Assembly (NCBI GenBank): GCA_963786225.1
Contig: CAWAYQ010000016.1
Coordinates: forward strand, 124,001-188,000
From: Flaviflagellibacter sp963786225
GTDB taxonomy: Bacteria > Pseudomonadota > Alphaproteobacteria > Rhizobiales > Methylopilaceae
Direction: 5' to 3'
Length of the DNA stretch: 64,000 bases
This document shows, in pieces, positions 37,211-45,839 of the stretch. The position numbers and the translations under genes are program-made. Every line of letters begins with the position of its first letter. Within the stretch, counting starts at the first letter, position 1. The notes under the pieces are model-generated. The model had not been told where the DNA came from. It worked only from the letters and a program-made list of their open reading frames with translations, and ran no database searches.

Positions 37211-38728
37211 TCAGTCCTCGTCCTGGAAAACAACGGTCCGCCTTCTTTGAATGGAAGGTAATGCGATCATCAGCATCAGCGCGGCCCCGACCAACAGGAA
37301 CCCCAGACTGATTGGTCGCTCGATAAAGACGAGCCAATTACCGTCCGAGAGCAGAAGGGCGCGGCGCAGCTGCTCCTCAACCTGCGGTCCGAGGACAAGC
37401 CCGAGGAGCAGGGGAGCAGCGGGGCAGTCAAGCTTGCGAAACATGTATCCGAGGAGACCGAAGAGCGCCATGAGGTACACGTCGAGTGCCCTTGAATTGA
37501 CGCTGTACGTCCCGATCGCACACAGCAATATGATCGCCGGAGCAAGATAAGCATACCGGATCTTCAGCAGCCGGACCCAGATTCCGATCAGCGGCAGATT
37601 CAGGGCAACGAGCATCACGTTGCCGATCCACATCGATACGACGACACCCCAGAACAGTTCTGGCTGCTTGGTCATGATCTGTGGACCCGGCGTAATGCCG
37701 TGGGTGATCATCGCGCCCATCATCAGCGCCATCAGGCCGTTCGGCGGGATGCCGAGAGCCAGCATCGGTATGAATGTGGCTTGGGCTCCCGCATTGTTGG
37801 CGGCCTCCGGGCCCGCGACGCCTTCGATCGCTCCATGGCCGAACCGCTCCGGGGTTTTGGAGATCTTTTTCTCGAGAGCGTATGCCGCGAATGAAGCGAC
37901 CGTTGCTCCGCCCCCCGGAAAAAGTCCGAGAGCAGCCCCAAGTGCCGTGCCTCGAAGCGTCGGTTTCCAGCTGAGGCGGAAATCCTCAGAGGACGGCCAC
38001 AGCCGTTTTACCTCGGTGATGACCTGCCCGCGCCCGGAGGAGAGTTCGATATTCAAAACGATCTCGGCCAGGGCGAAAATCCCCATCGCAACCGGAACGA
38101 AATCAATCCCGTTGCTGAGTTCATAGAAACCGAAGTCGTAGCGAACCTGACCCGTGTTGATATCGGTTCCGATCACCCCGATCAGGATTCCCACGACGAC
38201 CATGGCTGCCGATTTTCCGATCGAACCATGTGCAAGAAGGACCGCTGAAATCAGTCCAACGGTTATCATGGCGACGAATTCGGCCGGCCCGAACATGAGC
38301 GCAACTTGGACCAATGGCGGCCCCGCGAGCGCGACGAGCAGAGTGACGACGCACCCGGCAAACAGAGACGCAAGAGCTGCCGTCGCGAGCGCTGCACCGG
38401 CGCGCCCCTTTCGAGCCATCTGATGTCCGTCGAGACATGTAACGACGGAGGACGCCTCACCGGGGATATTTACGAGTATGGCCGTTGTGGAGCCGCCATA
38501 CTGCGCCCCGTAGTAAACGCCTGCCAGCATGATGAGGGCGCCCGCGGGCGGTAGGTAATACGTAATGGGCAGGAGCATCGCGAAGGTTGCGAGCGGCCCG
38601 ACACCTGGCAAGACGCCGATGAGCGTGCCCAGGAGGCAACCCGCGAAAACCAGGCCCAAGTTTTCCATCGAGAACGCAACGGAAAGCCCGAGCGAAAGGT
38701 GTTGAAAGAGATCTACCATCGCGGCCAC
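37211..38728 (-). CDS. tctA: Tripartite tricarboxylate transporter permease TctA
   Basis: A 505-residue permease with about twelve membrane segments and the family motifs GVLPGVGPLATFAMLLP near the N terminus, YYGAQYGGSTTAILVNIPGE, and GLFPGGGATVASFAAYALEKK. Works with TctB and the periplasmic TctC for uptake of carboxylates. The substrate is not set by sequence, but neighbours suggest sugar acids. Its start overlaps the tctB stop by 16 bases. Confidence 0.95.
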   Translation of the reverse strand: MAAMVDLFQHLSLGLSVAFSMENLGLVFAGCLLGTLIGVLPGVGPLATFAMLLPITYYLPPAGALIMLAGVYYGAQYGGSTTAILVNIPGEASSVVTCLDGHQMARKGRAGAALATAALASLFAGCVVTLLVALAGPPLVQVALMFGPAEFVAMITVGLISAVLLAHGSIGKSAAMVVVGILIGVIGTDINTGQVRYDFGFYELSNGIDFVPVAMGIFALAEIVLNIELSSGRGQVITEVKRLWPSSEDFRLSWKPTLRGTALGAALGLFPGGGATVASFAAYALEKKISKTPERFGHGAIEGVAGPEAANNAGAQATFIPMLALGIPPNGLMALMMGAMITHGITPGPQIMTKQPELFWGVVVSMWIGNVMLVALNLPLIGIWVRLLKIRYAYLAPAIILLCAIGTYSVNSRALDVYLMALFGLLGYMFRKLDCPAAPLLLGLVLGPQVEEQLRRALLLSDGNWLVFIERPISLGFLLVGAALMLMIALPSIQRRRTVVFQDED

Positions 38729-39162
38729 ACCGGGATGGGGAGACCGAGGCCATAATGAAAAAGGCCGACCATAAGGACGTTGAGGACGACAGCCAGCCCG
38801 AGAGATTCATGCCAGCGCAGATGAAGGCCTGACACGGTCGCCGCGATGACCACCATGAGCGTCGTGATCACAAGACCGCCGCGCTGGATGATGAGCCCAA
38901 ATCCTACGACCGCTCCGATGAGAACCAGGAGAGGACGCCAAGCCCAGGATGCCAGACCGGGTCCATCCACTCTCAACGAAGAGACAACGATCCCCAATCC
39001 CAAAATGGCAAGAAGTGCGCTGGCAAGGCGTGGGAAATAGCCCGCCTCCATAAAGCTGCTGCTGCCGATCGGCAGGTTGCGGCCAAACCAGAAAAAGAAC
39101 AGGGCGATCAGGATGAACATGCATCCGGCGGCGAAATCTTGGGGTGCCTTGATGCGGATCAT
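38713..39162 (-). CDS. tctB: Tripartite tricarboxylate transporter small membrane subunit TctB
   Basis: A small membrane protein of about 149 residues with four hydrophobic segments, an FWFGRNLPIGSSSFMEAGYFPRLASALLAILG region and no other domain, matching TctB. ATG at 39162 follows AAAGG by about 12 nt; an upstream ATG at 39174 directly abuts that AAAGG and is less likely. First gene of the tctB-tctA unit. Confidence 0.88.
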   Translation of the reverse strand: MIRIKAPQDFAAGCMFILIALFFFWFGRNLPIGSSSFMEAGYFPRLASALLAILGLGIVVSSLRVDGPGLASWAWRPLLVLIGAVVGFGLIIQRGGLVITTLMVVIAATVSGLHLRWHESLGLAVVLNVLMVGLFHYGLGLPIPVWPRW

Positions 39163-39477
39163 GAGAGTTCGCATCCTTTAACGCTTGGCTCTTCCCGACT
39201 CTGTGAGTTCACGGCTTCCTCCACCCGATGGCCTCTGAAGGCTTCTGTTGTGCGATAGCGCGGCTTCCTTTCGCTGCGACTTAGACACTCCGTATTGACA
39301 CAATGCGCCATGGATTGTCTGCTAAACCGCAGGTTATGTAAACGATCGCGCTCGCCATGCCTATTTTAGGGGCCGATATGCTTGCAATCTACGCAAGATT
39401 GCCGCACGATCACCTAGAATTGTCAACGATTAAACAAATGTTGCAGACAAAACTGCTTCGTGAAGGGGAGGACATAT
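39163..39477. promoter_or_regulatory. Divergent tctB/tctC control region
   Basis: About 315 nt without a gene, AT-richer than its flanks. TTGTCTGC near 39315 and its reverse complement GCAGACAA near 39445 form an inverted pair about 120 nt apart; TTGT...ACAA also occurs at about 39420-39438. These are candidate operators for the adjacent FCD regulator. GGGGAGGA before 39478 is the tctC ribosome site. Confidence 0.4.
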
Positions 39478-40446
39478 ATGCGCGTGAAGCAATTCGTTCG
39501 TTCAGTCTTGTTCCGCGGCGCTATTGCGGCGTCGGTCATCATCGCGCCCGGCTCGGCATATGCCTGGCAGCCCGATAAGCCTGTCCAGCTCATCGTCGGC
39601 TTCGCGGCTGGCGGTGGGAGCGATATCGTAGCGCGGGCCATCGTTGCCGGTGCCCAGCAGTGCTACCCGACGCCGCTCGTAATCGTGAACAAGACCGGAG
39701 CGGCCGGCACGATCGCGGCGCAGGAGGTCGCGAACGCGGCTCCGGATGGTTACACGCTGTTGCTCGGCGGTGGCAGCGAGAGCACCTCGGTGCCCGCTCA
39801 TCGCAAGACACCCTACGACCCCCTGACGGACTTCACGTCGGTCATCCGGCTCTATGTGGGCAGTCATTTTGTCGTTGTGAACGCCAAGTCACCCTACAAG
39901 ACGTCGCAAGATATTATCGCTGCCGCAAAGGCCAAGCCCGGACAGATTGCGCACGGCTCCTCGGGCGTCGGCAGTCTCGCGCACTCCCTGCCGCTTCTGC
40001 TGGGCCGCCAGGCCGGCGTCCAGTTCAAGCATGTGCCATACCAGGGTGGGGCGCCGGCAATCCAAGCCGTTCTGGCCGATCAAATCGACTTTACAGTCGC
40101 CGTCTCCGAAGAGATCCGGGGACAGGTCGACGCGGGAACCTTGCGGGTTATCGCGGTCGCCTCGGAGCAGCGCAATCCGGGCTATCCTGACGTTCCGACC
40201 CTGGCGGAGGCCGGTTACGATCTGCTCGTGGAAAACATGAAGGGCTGGGTCGGTCCGAAAAACTTGCCGGAAGACATCGTGAAGTTTCATCACGACTGCT
40301 TCCAGAAAGCGATGAGCAGCCAGCCGTGGCTGGAATACCGGAAGCAGCTGACTGAGCGCGACGGCTATCTCAACGGGCCTGACTTCGCCAACGAAATGGA
40401 GAAACTCTACAAAACCATTTCGTCCGAATTGGGCGAAGCCAAGTGA
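39478..40446 (+). CDS. tctC: Periplasmic solute-binding protein TctC (Bug family)
   Basis: A 322-residue precursor with a signal peptide ending near GSAYA and the Bug-family fold signatures KPVQLIVGFAAGGGSDIVAR, NKTGAAGTIAAQEVANAAPDGYTLLLG and HVPYQGGAPAIQAVLADQIDF. It captures the substrate for TctAB. A strong GGGGAGG precedes ATG at 39478 at 6 nt. It heads a second unit, divergent from tctBA and followed by the dehydrogenase and lactonase-like genes. Confidence 0.94.
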   Translation: MRVKQFVRSVLFRGAIAASVIIAPGSAYAWQPDKPVQLIVGFAAGGGSDIVARAIVAGAQQCYPTPLVIVNKTGAAGTIAAQEVANAAPDGYTLLLGGGSESTSVPAHRKTPYDPLTDFTSVIRLYVGSHFVVVNAKSPYKTSQDIIAAAKAKPGQIAHGSSGVGSLAHSLPLLLGRQAGVQFKHVPYQGGAPAIQAVLADQIDFTVAVSEEIRGQVDAGTLRVIAVASEQRNPGYPDVPTLAEAGYDLLVENMKGWVGPKNLPEDIVKFHHDCFQKAMSSQPWLEYRKQLTERDGYLNGPDFANEMEKLYKTISSELGEAK

Positions 40447-40665
40447 TCCGTATCTTCTAGTGTACCTACATAGATGCGCGTGGCCGACAACACGTCGCTG
40501 TCGGATCCAAATGAAGATCACCGCGTGACCGGGAGCCGGCAGTCGGATGAGTTTGGCGGGGATCAAACTCCCTAGGATTGCGGGCGAGGCCATGGCCTTG
40601 CCCGCAACATCCCAACGCGCCGCTGGACCCGTTTACCTTCCCGTTTGTTAGGAAAGAGCCAATCA

Positions 40666-41463
40666 ATGGGCGTGCATTCAGCATTCAACCGTATCGCGGT
40701 GACCGGCGGTGCCGGCTATTTGGGTACGCTGACCTGCCAGCATCTCCAGGCTATGGGGGCGGTCGTTCGCTCGATCGACATCGTCAAGAACAGCCGCGCG
40801 ACCGTCGCGTGGGAGGAGACGATCGCCGACCTCGGAGACTTTGAGGCAATTGAAGCCTCGCTGCGGGATATAGACCTTGTCATCCATCTCGGCGCGAACC
40901 TGGCGGAGGATGATTGGTCGGCCGCCCTGCAGGCAAACATCGTCGGCACCTACAACATATTTGAAAGTGCCCGCCGCCTCGGAATCCCGCGGATCGTCTA
41001 TGCCAGTTCGCACCACGTGTCCGGTATGTACCCTACGACTACACGGCTCGACACGAGAGCTCCAACGCGACCGGACAGCCTATACGGCCTCAGCAAGGCC
41101 TTTGCGGAGCAGACCGCGCAATACTACTGGGACAAGTACGGCATCGAGAGCGCCGGCCTGCGCATTGGTTCGGCACGACCGGAGCCGCAGCAACCACGCG
41201 AATCCTACACCTGGCTTAGCGAGCAAGATTACTGCCGTCTATTGGACGCCTGCACGTCCGTAGTGGTTCTCGAGCACACGCTTGTATGGGGGATTTCCGA
41301 CAATGAGGGCGGCTGGTGGGACAACTCACTAGCGTCCCATCTTGGATACGCTCCACATGACAGAGCCGAGCGTTTCAAAGGGGCGATGAGCCCCGGAGAT
41401 GCCGCGTTGCTGAAGTTCCAGGGCGGTAAACGAGCACTCTACGCGCTCAAGGAGAAGAAGTGA
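40666..41463 (+). CDS. NAD-dependent dehydrogenase, uronate dehydrogenase-like
   Basis: A 265-residue extended short-chain dehydrogenase: VTGGAGYLG (12-20), VYASSHH (111-117) and Y140-x3-K144 in LYGLSKAF. The C-terminal part (GGWWDNS, LGYAPHDRAERF, FQGG) strongly recalls the uronate dehydrogenase of Agrobacterium (about 265 residues), which oxidises galacturonate and glucuronate to aldarolactones. AGGAAAGAG precedes ATG at 40666. Substrate is inferred from this resemblance and the next gene, which starts within its stop codon. Confidence 0.82.
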   Translation: MGVHSAFNRIAVTGGAGYLGTLTCQHLQAMGAVVRSIDIVKNSRATVAWEETIADLGDFEAIEASLRDIDLVIHLGANLAEDDWSAALQANIVGTYNIFESARRLGIPRIVYASSHHVSGMYPTTTRLDTRAPTRPDSLYGLSKAFAEQTAQYYWDKYGIESAGLRIGSARPEPQQPRESYTWLSEQDYCRLLDACTSVVVLEHTLVWGISDNEGGWWDNSLASHLGYAPHDRAERFKGAMSPGDAALLKFQGGKRALYALKEKK

Positions 41464-42308
41464 CGGAGCAAAGTCCGAGGCCGTCGCTGCCGATCGGCAG
41501 TTGCGACTGTCATTCTCACATCTACCTGCCGCTGGATGAATATCCCGTCAGGCCGGGACAGCATCATGAAGCGGGAGCAGGAATTGCCGACTATCTCGGC
41601 GTCTGCGACACGCTTGGCATCTCTCGTTACGTCATTGTGCAGGCAAAGGCCTATCCCGGCCCAGCCTCAACCTTGGCAACCGTGACCCGCCTTGGCGCGG
41701 TGCGCAGCCGCGCGATCATTTTTCCTGCCGACGAGATGACGGATGAGCAATTGGTGGCCTGGCATGAGGCCGGCGTTCGCGGGTTCCGTTTTCTTTTTCC
41801 AGCCGGCCAGGACGTCGATGGCGCACGAATTGCAGCCGCCGCAAATCGCGTGGCGCATCTCGGGTGGCATATGATTGTTCAAGCTGAAGCGGAAGGGCTG
41901 ATAAAACACTACAAAAAGTTTGCATCGCTGCCGACAGCCGTCGTTATCGACCACATGGGTCGGCTTCCGAAGGGTGTAACTGCGGCCAACCACGCTCTGG
42001 CTGCTTTGCTCGGTTTTCTTGCCGACGGCGGCTGGATAAAAATCTCGTCTCCGTACAACCTGACACTGGACGGTGCATCGGACTTCTCGAGTCTCGGCGG
42101 CGTGGTAAAATCACTTGTCTCCGCAGCGCCTCAGAGATGCATCTGGGGCCTCAACTTTCCGCACCCGAACCTGCCGGCGGCAAACAAGCCCGACGAGACT
42201 GCGACGGTTCGCTCGCTTCTGAAGCTGCTCGACAGCGCAGAAGTGACGCGGCTCTTCGTTACCAATCCAGAGCAGCTTTACGACTTTCCAGCCGTCGCGC
42301 AGGGGTGA
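41460..42308 (+). CDS. Amidohydrolase-family lactonase/isomerase (COG3618 type)
   Basis: A 282-residue TIM-barrel metal hydrolase with the strand-one motif DCHSH (H18, H20), later VIDHMGRLP and a C-terminal WGLNFPHPN. This is the group containing 2-pyrone-4,6-dicarboxylate lactonase and Agrobacterium D-galactarolactone isomerase. Since it is coupled to a uronate dehydrogenase-like gene (GTG overlapping the TGA stop), action on the aldarolactone product is the best guess; a pyrone lactonase role cannot be excluded. Confidence 0.8.
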   Translation: MTEQSPRPSLPIGSCDCHSHIYLPLDEYPVRPGQHHEAGAGIADYLGVCDTLGISRYVIVQAKAYPGPASTLATVTRLGAVRSRAIIFPADEMTDEQLVAWHEAGVRGFRFLFPAGQDVDGARIAAAANRVAHLGWHMIVQAEAEGLIKHYKKFASLPTAVVIDHMGRLPKGVTAANHALAALLGFLADGGWIKISSPYNLTLDGASDFSSLGGVVKSLVSAAPQRCIWGLNFPHPNLPAANKPDETATVRSLLKLLDSAEVTRLFVTNPEQLYDFPAVAQG

Positions 42309-42362
42309 AGGACGGCGGCGCTTGAGTGACAGCATGAATGGCCGCCGGGCCGAGTTTCGCGC

Positions 42363-43802
42363 TCACGCTTTCCGCGAGCTCTCCATCGGCGCCACATTCT
42401 GGTTCATGCGGAACAGGTTCAGCGGATCATAGCGCCGCTTCAACTCGGCGAGGCGATGGTAGCTGCTCCCGTAAGCCGCTTCGACGCGGTCCGTTTCGTC
42501 TCCTGGCATGAAGTTGATGTAAGCCGTTCCAACGGCGTGCGGTCTGGTCGCTTCGAACAATGCGCGTGCCCAGCCGATGCATAACTCGTCCATTTCCGGG
42601 TCACGCCAGCGCGCGTGAACATTCATCACGAAATGTGAGCTCCGTTGCGGAAAGGCCGTCGCGTCGACATCGACCCGGCCGGCCGCACCGCCGACATGGC
42701 CGATGAATATCTCGCATTCGGGCCCCGGCAGAGTGCGCACCGCGTCCATCAGGATTCCGGCGGTGGCGTCGGAGATCTCAACGAAGTCGTGACTTTTCCA
42801 GTAATTGCGGGCGCCGGGGGCGAGCAAGGGATCGAAGGCCTGCTGCCACCCCGTGAACGGATTGGGCCCGACGACATCGGCGATCGGAGTTCCGATCGAA
42901 CGCAGCGGAGCGGTCGCCTTCTCCCCTTGCTCGATATCGCCGCAGTAGCACATGGCGAGAACCAGCACCTCCTTGCCGTGCCACTCTTCCGGCAGGAACG
43001 GCAGTGGAGGTGCCTGCCGCATCACGACCCAACAGGTCAGTTCGTCCGGCGCGTCTTCGAGCGCCTGCTGGTATTTCGTGAGGACCATTTCGGCATCGGC
43101 GAACGGATGCACGACGAGCCCGGCCAGTACCTCCGGTCCGAGCTTGTGAAGCTGAAACTCGAATGCCGTCACGACGCCGAAATTTCCGCCGCCGCCGCGC
43201 AATGCCCAAAACAGATCCGGGTTCTCCCTCTGGCTCGCGTGTCTGAGCTCGCCGTCGGCCGTCACTACATCGGCCGACAGGAGATTATCCAATGTCAGGC
43301 CGAACTTCCGCGTGAGCCAGCCAAAGCCGCCGCCAAGGGTCAACCCGGCGATGCCGGTGGTCGAGTTTATCCCTGTCGGCAGCGCCAGTCCGTGGGCTTG
43401 CGTTTCGCGGTCGACATCGGCGAGCGTCGCCCCCGGTTCGACCCATGCCCGCTGCGTCGCCGTGTCGACGCGCACAACCTTCATCGGCGACAGGTCGATC
43501 ATGAGACCGCCGTCGCAGACCGCGTTGCCGGCTATTCCGTGCCCGCCGCCGCGCACCGCGACGAGCAACCCGTTGTCGCGCGCAAAGCGCACCGCGGCGG
43601 CCACATCCCCGGCGTCCGCACAGCGCACGATAAGGCCGGGCCGGCGGTCGACCATCGCATTCCAGACCGTGCGCGCGTCATCATAGTCGGCGTCGCTCTC
43701 GTCGAGCGCCCGGCCGCGCAATTGTGCGGCGAACGCCTCGAAGGCCGAAACGGGAACAGTCGCCTTTTCCGCTGCGAGTGTGGTGAGGTTGAGAGCGTCC
43801 AT
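42363..43802 (-). CDS. FAD-binding oxidoreductase, berberine-bridge type
   Basis: A 479-residue flavoenzyme. The PCMH-type FAD domain includes VRGGGHGIAGN with H88, the usual site of covalent 8-alpha-histidyl FAD, and TLGGGFGWLTRKFG, which lacks the second FAD-linking cysteine of bicovalent members. The C terminus ends in the BBE motif RYDPLNLFRMNQN. Relatives oxidise sugars, alcohols or alkaloids with oxygen. ATG at 43802 follows GAGGAA at about 6 nt. It converges on the lactonase gene, so membership of the uronate island is possible but unproven. Confidence 0.87.
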   Translation of the reverse strand: MDALNLTTLAAEKATVPVSAFEAFAAQLRGRALDESDADYDDARTVWNAMVDRRPGLIVRCADAGDVAAAVRFARDNGLLVAVRGGGHGIAGNAVCDGGLMIDLSPMKVVRVDTATQRAWVEPGATLADVDRETQAHGLALPTGINSTTGIAGLTLGGGFGWLTRKFGLTLDNLLSADVVTADGELRHASQRENPDLFWALRGGGGNFGVVTAFEFQLHKLGPEVLAGLVVHPFADAEMVLTKYQQALEDAPDELTCWVVMRQAPPLPFLPEEWHGKEVLVLAMCYCGDIEQGEKATAPLRSIGTPIADVVGPNPFTGWQQAFDPLLAPGARNYWKSHDFVEISDATAGILMDAVRTLPGPECEIFIGHVGGAAGRVDVDATAFPQRSSHFVMNVHARWRDPEMDELCIGWARALFEATRPHAVGTAYINFMPGDETDRVEAAYGSSYHRLAELKRRYDPLNLFRMNQNVAPMESSRKA

Positions 43803-43904
43803 GATCGTTCCTCGCGAAATTCGAGTGAACTCACAGCCCCCAAGCGGGTGGATTGTGCGCTTGTTTCCGACCGCACTCAATGCGTGTCTTCCCGTACCCT
43901 TGTT

Positions 43905-44035
43905 CCCCCTCTCCCAACTGAACTCGGCTCTAGCCGAGTTCAGCACTTGAAGGGCCAGGTCGGGGACACCCGACTTGGCTTGGGAGAGGCTGACTTGGGT
44001 GTTCCCGAGTTCAGACGGGAGAGCGAAGAAGAAGG
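43905..44035. repeat. REP-like element with three nested palindromes
   Basis: Host arms CCCTCTCCC and GGGAGAGG; tip filled by palindromes at 43918-43943 (GAACTCGGC/GCCGAGTTC), 43955-43978 (CAGGTCGGG/CCCGACTTG) with spacer CACTTGAAGG, plus a third at about 43990-44014 followed by GGGAGAG. It borders the uronate island on its right; no gene lies between 43803 and 44043. Confidence 0.75.
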
Positions 44036-44043
44036 AAGGAAAA

Positions 44044-45630
44044 TCAGCCGCGAGGTTTGCCGAGTTCGGCGGTGCGCTGCTGGCCGAAGGACATCGTGCG
44101 CAGGACCGCGATCGAGGCGCCGACAAAGGCATCGCTGCGCATGCCGGAATTCGGGTTGCCGCCGAAGCTCAACGGCAGGACGTGGGCCGGCGCGGCCATC
44201 GCGGTGCGCTTGAGGTTCGGGTGGCTGAGCACAACGTTCCGGTCACGCGCGGTGCGCAGAGGCGTGAGCGAAGCCGTCGGAGCGCGTGCGACCGAGGCCG
44301 TCGTCGGCTGCGGCGCGAAGGCGTCATGCGCGGCGGCGATGTGATCGATCGCGGCGAGGGCCCGCGGCTGCGGTCCGGGCTGCGGGGCGCTTTCGCCCAG
44401 CGAATTCAGCATGCGGAGCGCCATCGTGCGCTCGTCGGCAAGGTTCCCGCCGGGCATAAGCGACGCGGTAACGGGAGCGCCGATGGCGGGATTGATCACG
44501 TTGCGCTTCGCAGCGCCGCTCGCGACAAGGGCGGCAGGCGTCGTGTCGGCCGGGCGCGGCGCCGGCATCGCGATCATGCCCGGCGTCGTGGTCGGAACGT
44601 CGTAGCTCGTCGCGGCGCGGCCGGCCGAGGCGTCAGGTCCGCTGCGCCAGATCATGTCTGGGCCGGACGGAAGCTGCTGCGATGCGTAGGCCACTGCGAG
44701 CTGCGGGCCCGTGCTTGCCACTTCGGTCGGGCGCGCGACCGGCAACGGAACCGCTTCGGCGATGGCGACTGCGGCCGGCGACGGCGCGTCAGGCGTCTCG
44801 ACAGGCGCCGGTGTGGCGGCGGTGGCCGGCGTTTCGTCCTCGTCCTCTCCGCCAAGTAACCTGGACAGGAAGCCGCGGCCCTTGGCCTGGGCCATCTGCG
44901 TGGCGCCCGGAGCATCGCCACGCACAATGGCGCCGCCGCGACGGACATCGGCCACGGCCAATGCGTAGTTCTTCAGCGGTTTGCCATCGGTCGGAATGTG
45001 AACGGTGCGGCCATCCGGGAACACGCGCACCAGTTGGTCGCGCGTCATGCGCGGCCAGTGGCGGACGCTGCCGACATCGAGATGGACGAAGGGAAGGGCG
45101 GAGGTCGGGTAGAAGCCGACGCCGCCGCGTTGCAGCCGAAGGCCGGCCTCACGCACCTTCGCCATGTTGACGTCGGGCAGATGGATGTCCATCGCATGGC
45201 CGAGCGTGTGCTGGCTGTGCTTGGCGACGCCGCTGGAGCGCGAGCGCAGCATGTTGTTGGTTTCGGGCGAACGATAGGCGGAAATGATCTGGACGGGCGC
45301 CTTGGAGCCGGCGTCCTTCTGGACTTCCCAGACGACGTCGAAGAGCCGCGGCTCCATCGTGGTCTCTTTCTGGTTCCGCCAGTCGCGCAGGAAATGGTTG
45401 AGCTGCTTCAGCGCGCTCTGATCGTACCGGCCATCCTTCTTGAAGGTGACGGTGATCTTTTCCTTGGAATGCGTGTGATAGAAGCTGAGCGTGCGCGTAT
45501 CGCCATTGGCGACGGCCGTCTGGGTGCCTTCGGCGCCCGCGGCCAGGAAAACGCCGGCCATCGCAAGCGACGCGCAGATATGCGTCAGCCCACGGGGCAA
45601 GCGTCCAGTCGCGGCGAATGCACGTGTCAC
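44044..45630 (-). CDS. DUF882 (YcbK/M15-like) secreted peptidase with long linker
   Basis: A 528-residue protein. After an N-terminal signal region comes a DUF882 domain (about 45-200) with the zinc-site pattern AYRSPETN, AKHSQHTLGHAMDIHLP and FVHLDVGSVRHW, related to D-Ala peptidases. The remaining 300 residues are low-complexity Ala/Pro/Thr with short repeats (PVARP, MPAPRPAD), probably a wall-spanning tail. Expected to trim peptidoglycan peptides in the periplasm. Two CtrA-like boxes precede it. Confidence 0.85.
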   Translation of the reverse strand: MTRAFAATGRLPRGLTHICASLAMAGVFLAAGAEGTQTAVANGDTRTLSFYHTHSKEKITVTFKKDGRYDQSALKQLNHFLRDWRNQKETTMEPRLFDVVWEVQKDAGSKAPVQIISAYRSPETNNMLRSRSSGVAKHSQHTLGHAMDIHLPDVNMAKVREAGLRLQRGGVGFYPTSALPFVHLDVGSVRHWPRMTRDQLVRVFPDGRTVHIPTDGKPLKNYALAVADVRRGGAIVRGDAPGATQMAQAKGRGFLSRLLGGEDEDETPATAATPAPVETPDAPSPAAVAIAEAVPLPVARPTEVASTGPQLAVAYASQQLPSGPDMIWRSGPDASAGRAATSYDVPTTTPGMIAMPAPRPADTTPAALVASGAAKRNVINPAIGAPVTASLMPGGNLADERTMALRMLNSLGESAPQPGPQPRALAAIDHIAAAHDAFAPQPTTASVARAPTASLTPLRTARDRNVVLSHPNLKRTAMAAPAHVLPLSFGGNPNSGMRSDAFVGASIAVLRTMSFGQQRTAELGKPRG

Positions 45631-45684
45631 CTTGGGCGATTTCCCACCAAATGCCCCCCGTCGGCGGGGCGGGATTGGAATTGC

Positions 45685-45719
45685 TTAAGTGTTTCCTAAG
45701 CCAGTTAACGGACCCTTAC
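45685..45719. promoter_or_regulatory. Two CtrA-like boxes upstream of the DUF882 gene
   Basis: The minus strand reads TTAG-N7-TTAA over 45685-45699, and the plus strand TTAA-N7-TTAC over 45705-45719, each one mismatch from TTAA-N7-TTAA. They lie 55-90 nt upstream of the DUF882 start. The rest of the 209-nt gap to the transpeptidase gene shows no gene. Confidence 0.3.
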
Positions 45720-45839
45720 CGCTAACTGTGTGCCTCGATCCACAGTCAAGGTCTAGCCATGAAAAGTGGCGGAAAATGTACCGGCAGGCGAGTCAAAAGG
45801 CAGGAAAGGGTGAAATCGGGGGCCTTCAGGCGAAGATGT

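Noticed and set aside
36472..44043. Integrated phage or transposon
   Set aside because: No integrase, transposase, attachment site or phage gene was found; only REP elements flank the island.
42363..44132. N-terminal extension of the FAD oxidoreductase to 44132
   Set aside because: The extra 110 codons translate the REP element and intergenic DNA; a good ribosome site precedes ATG at 43802.
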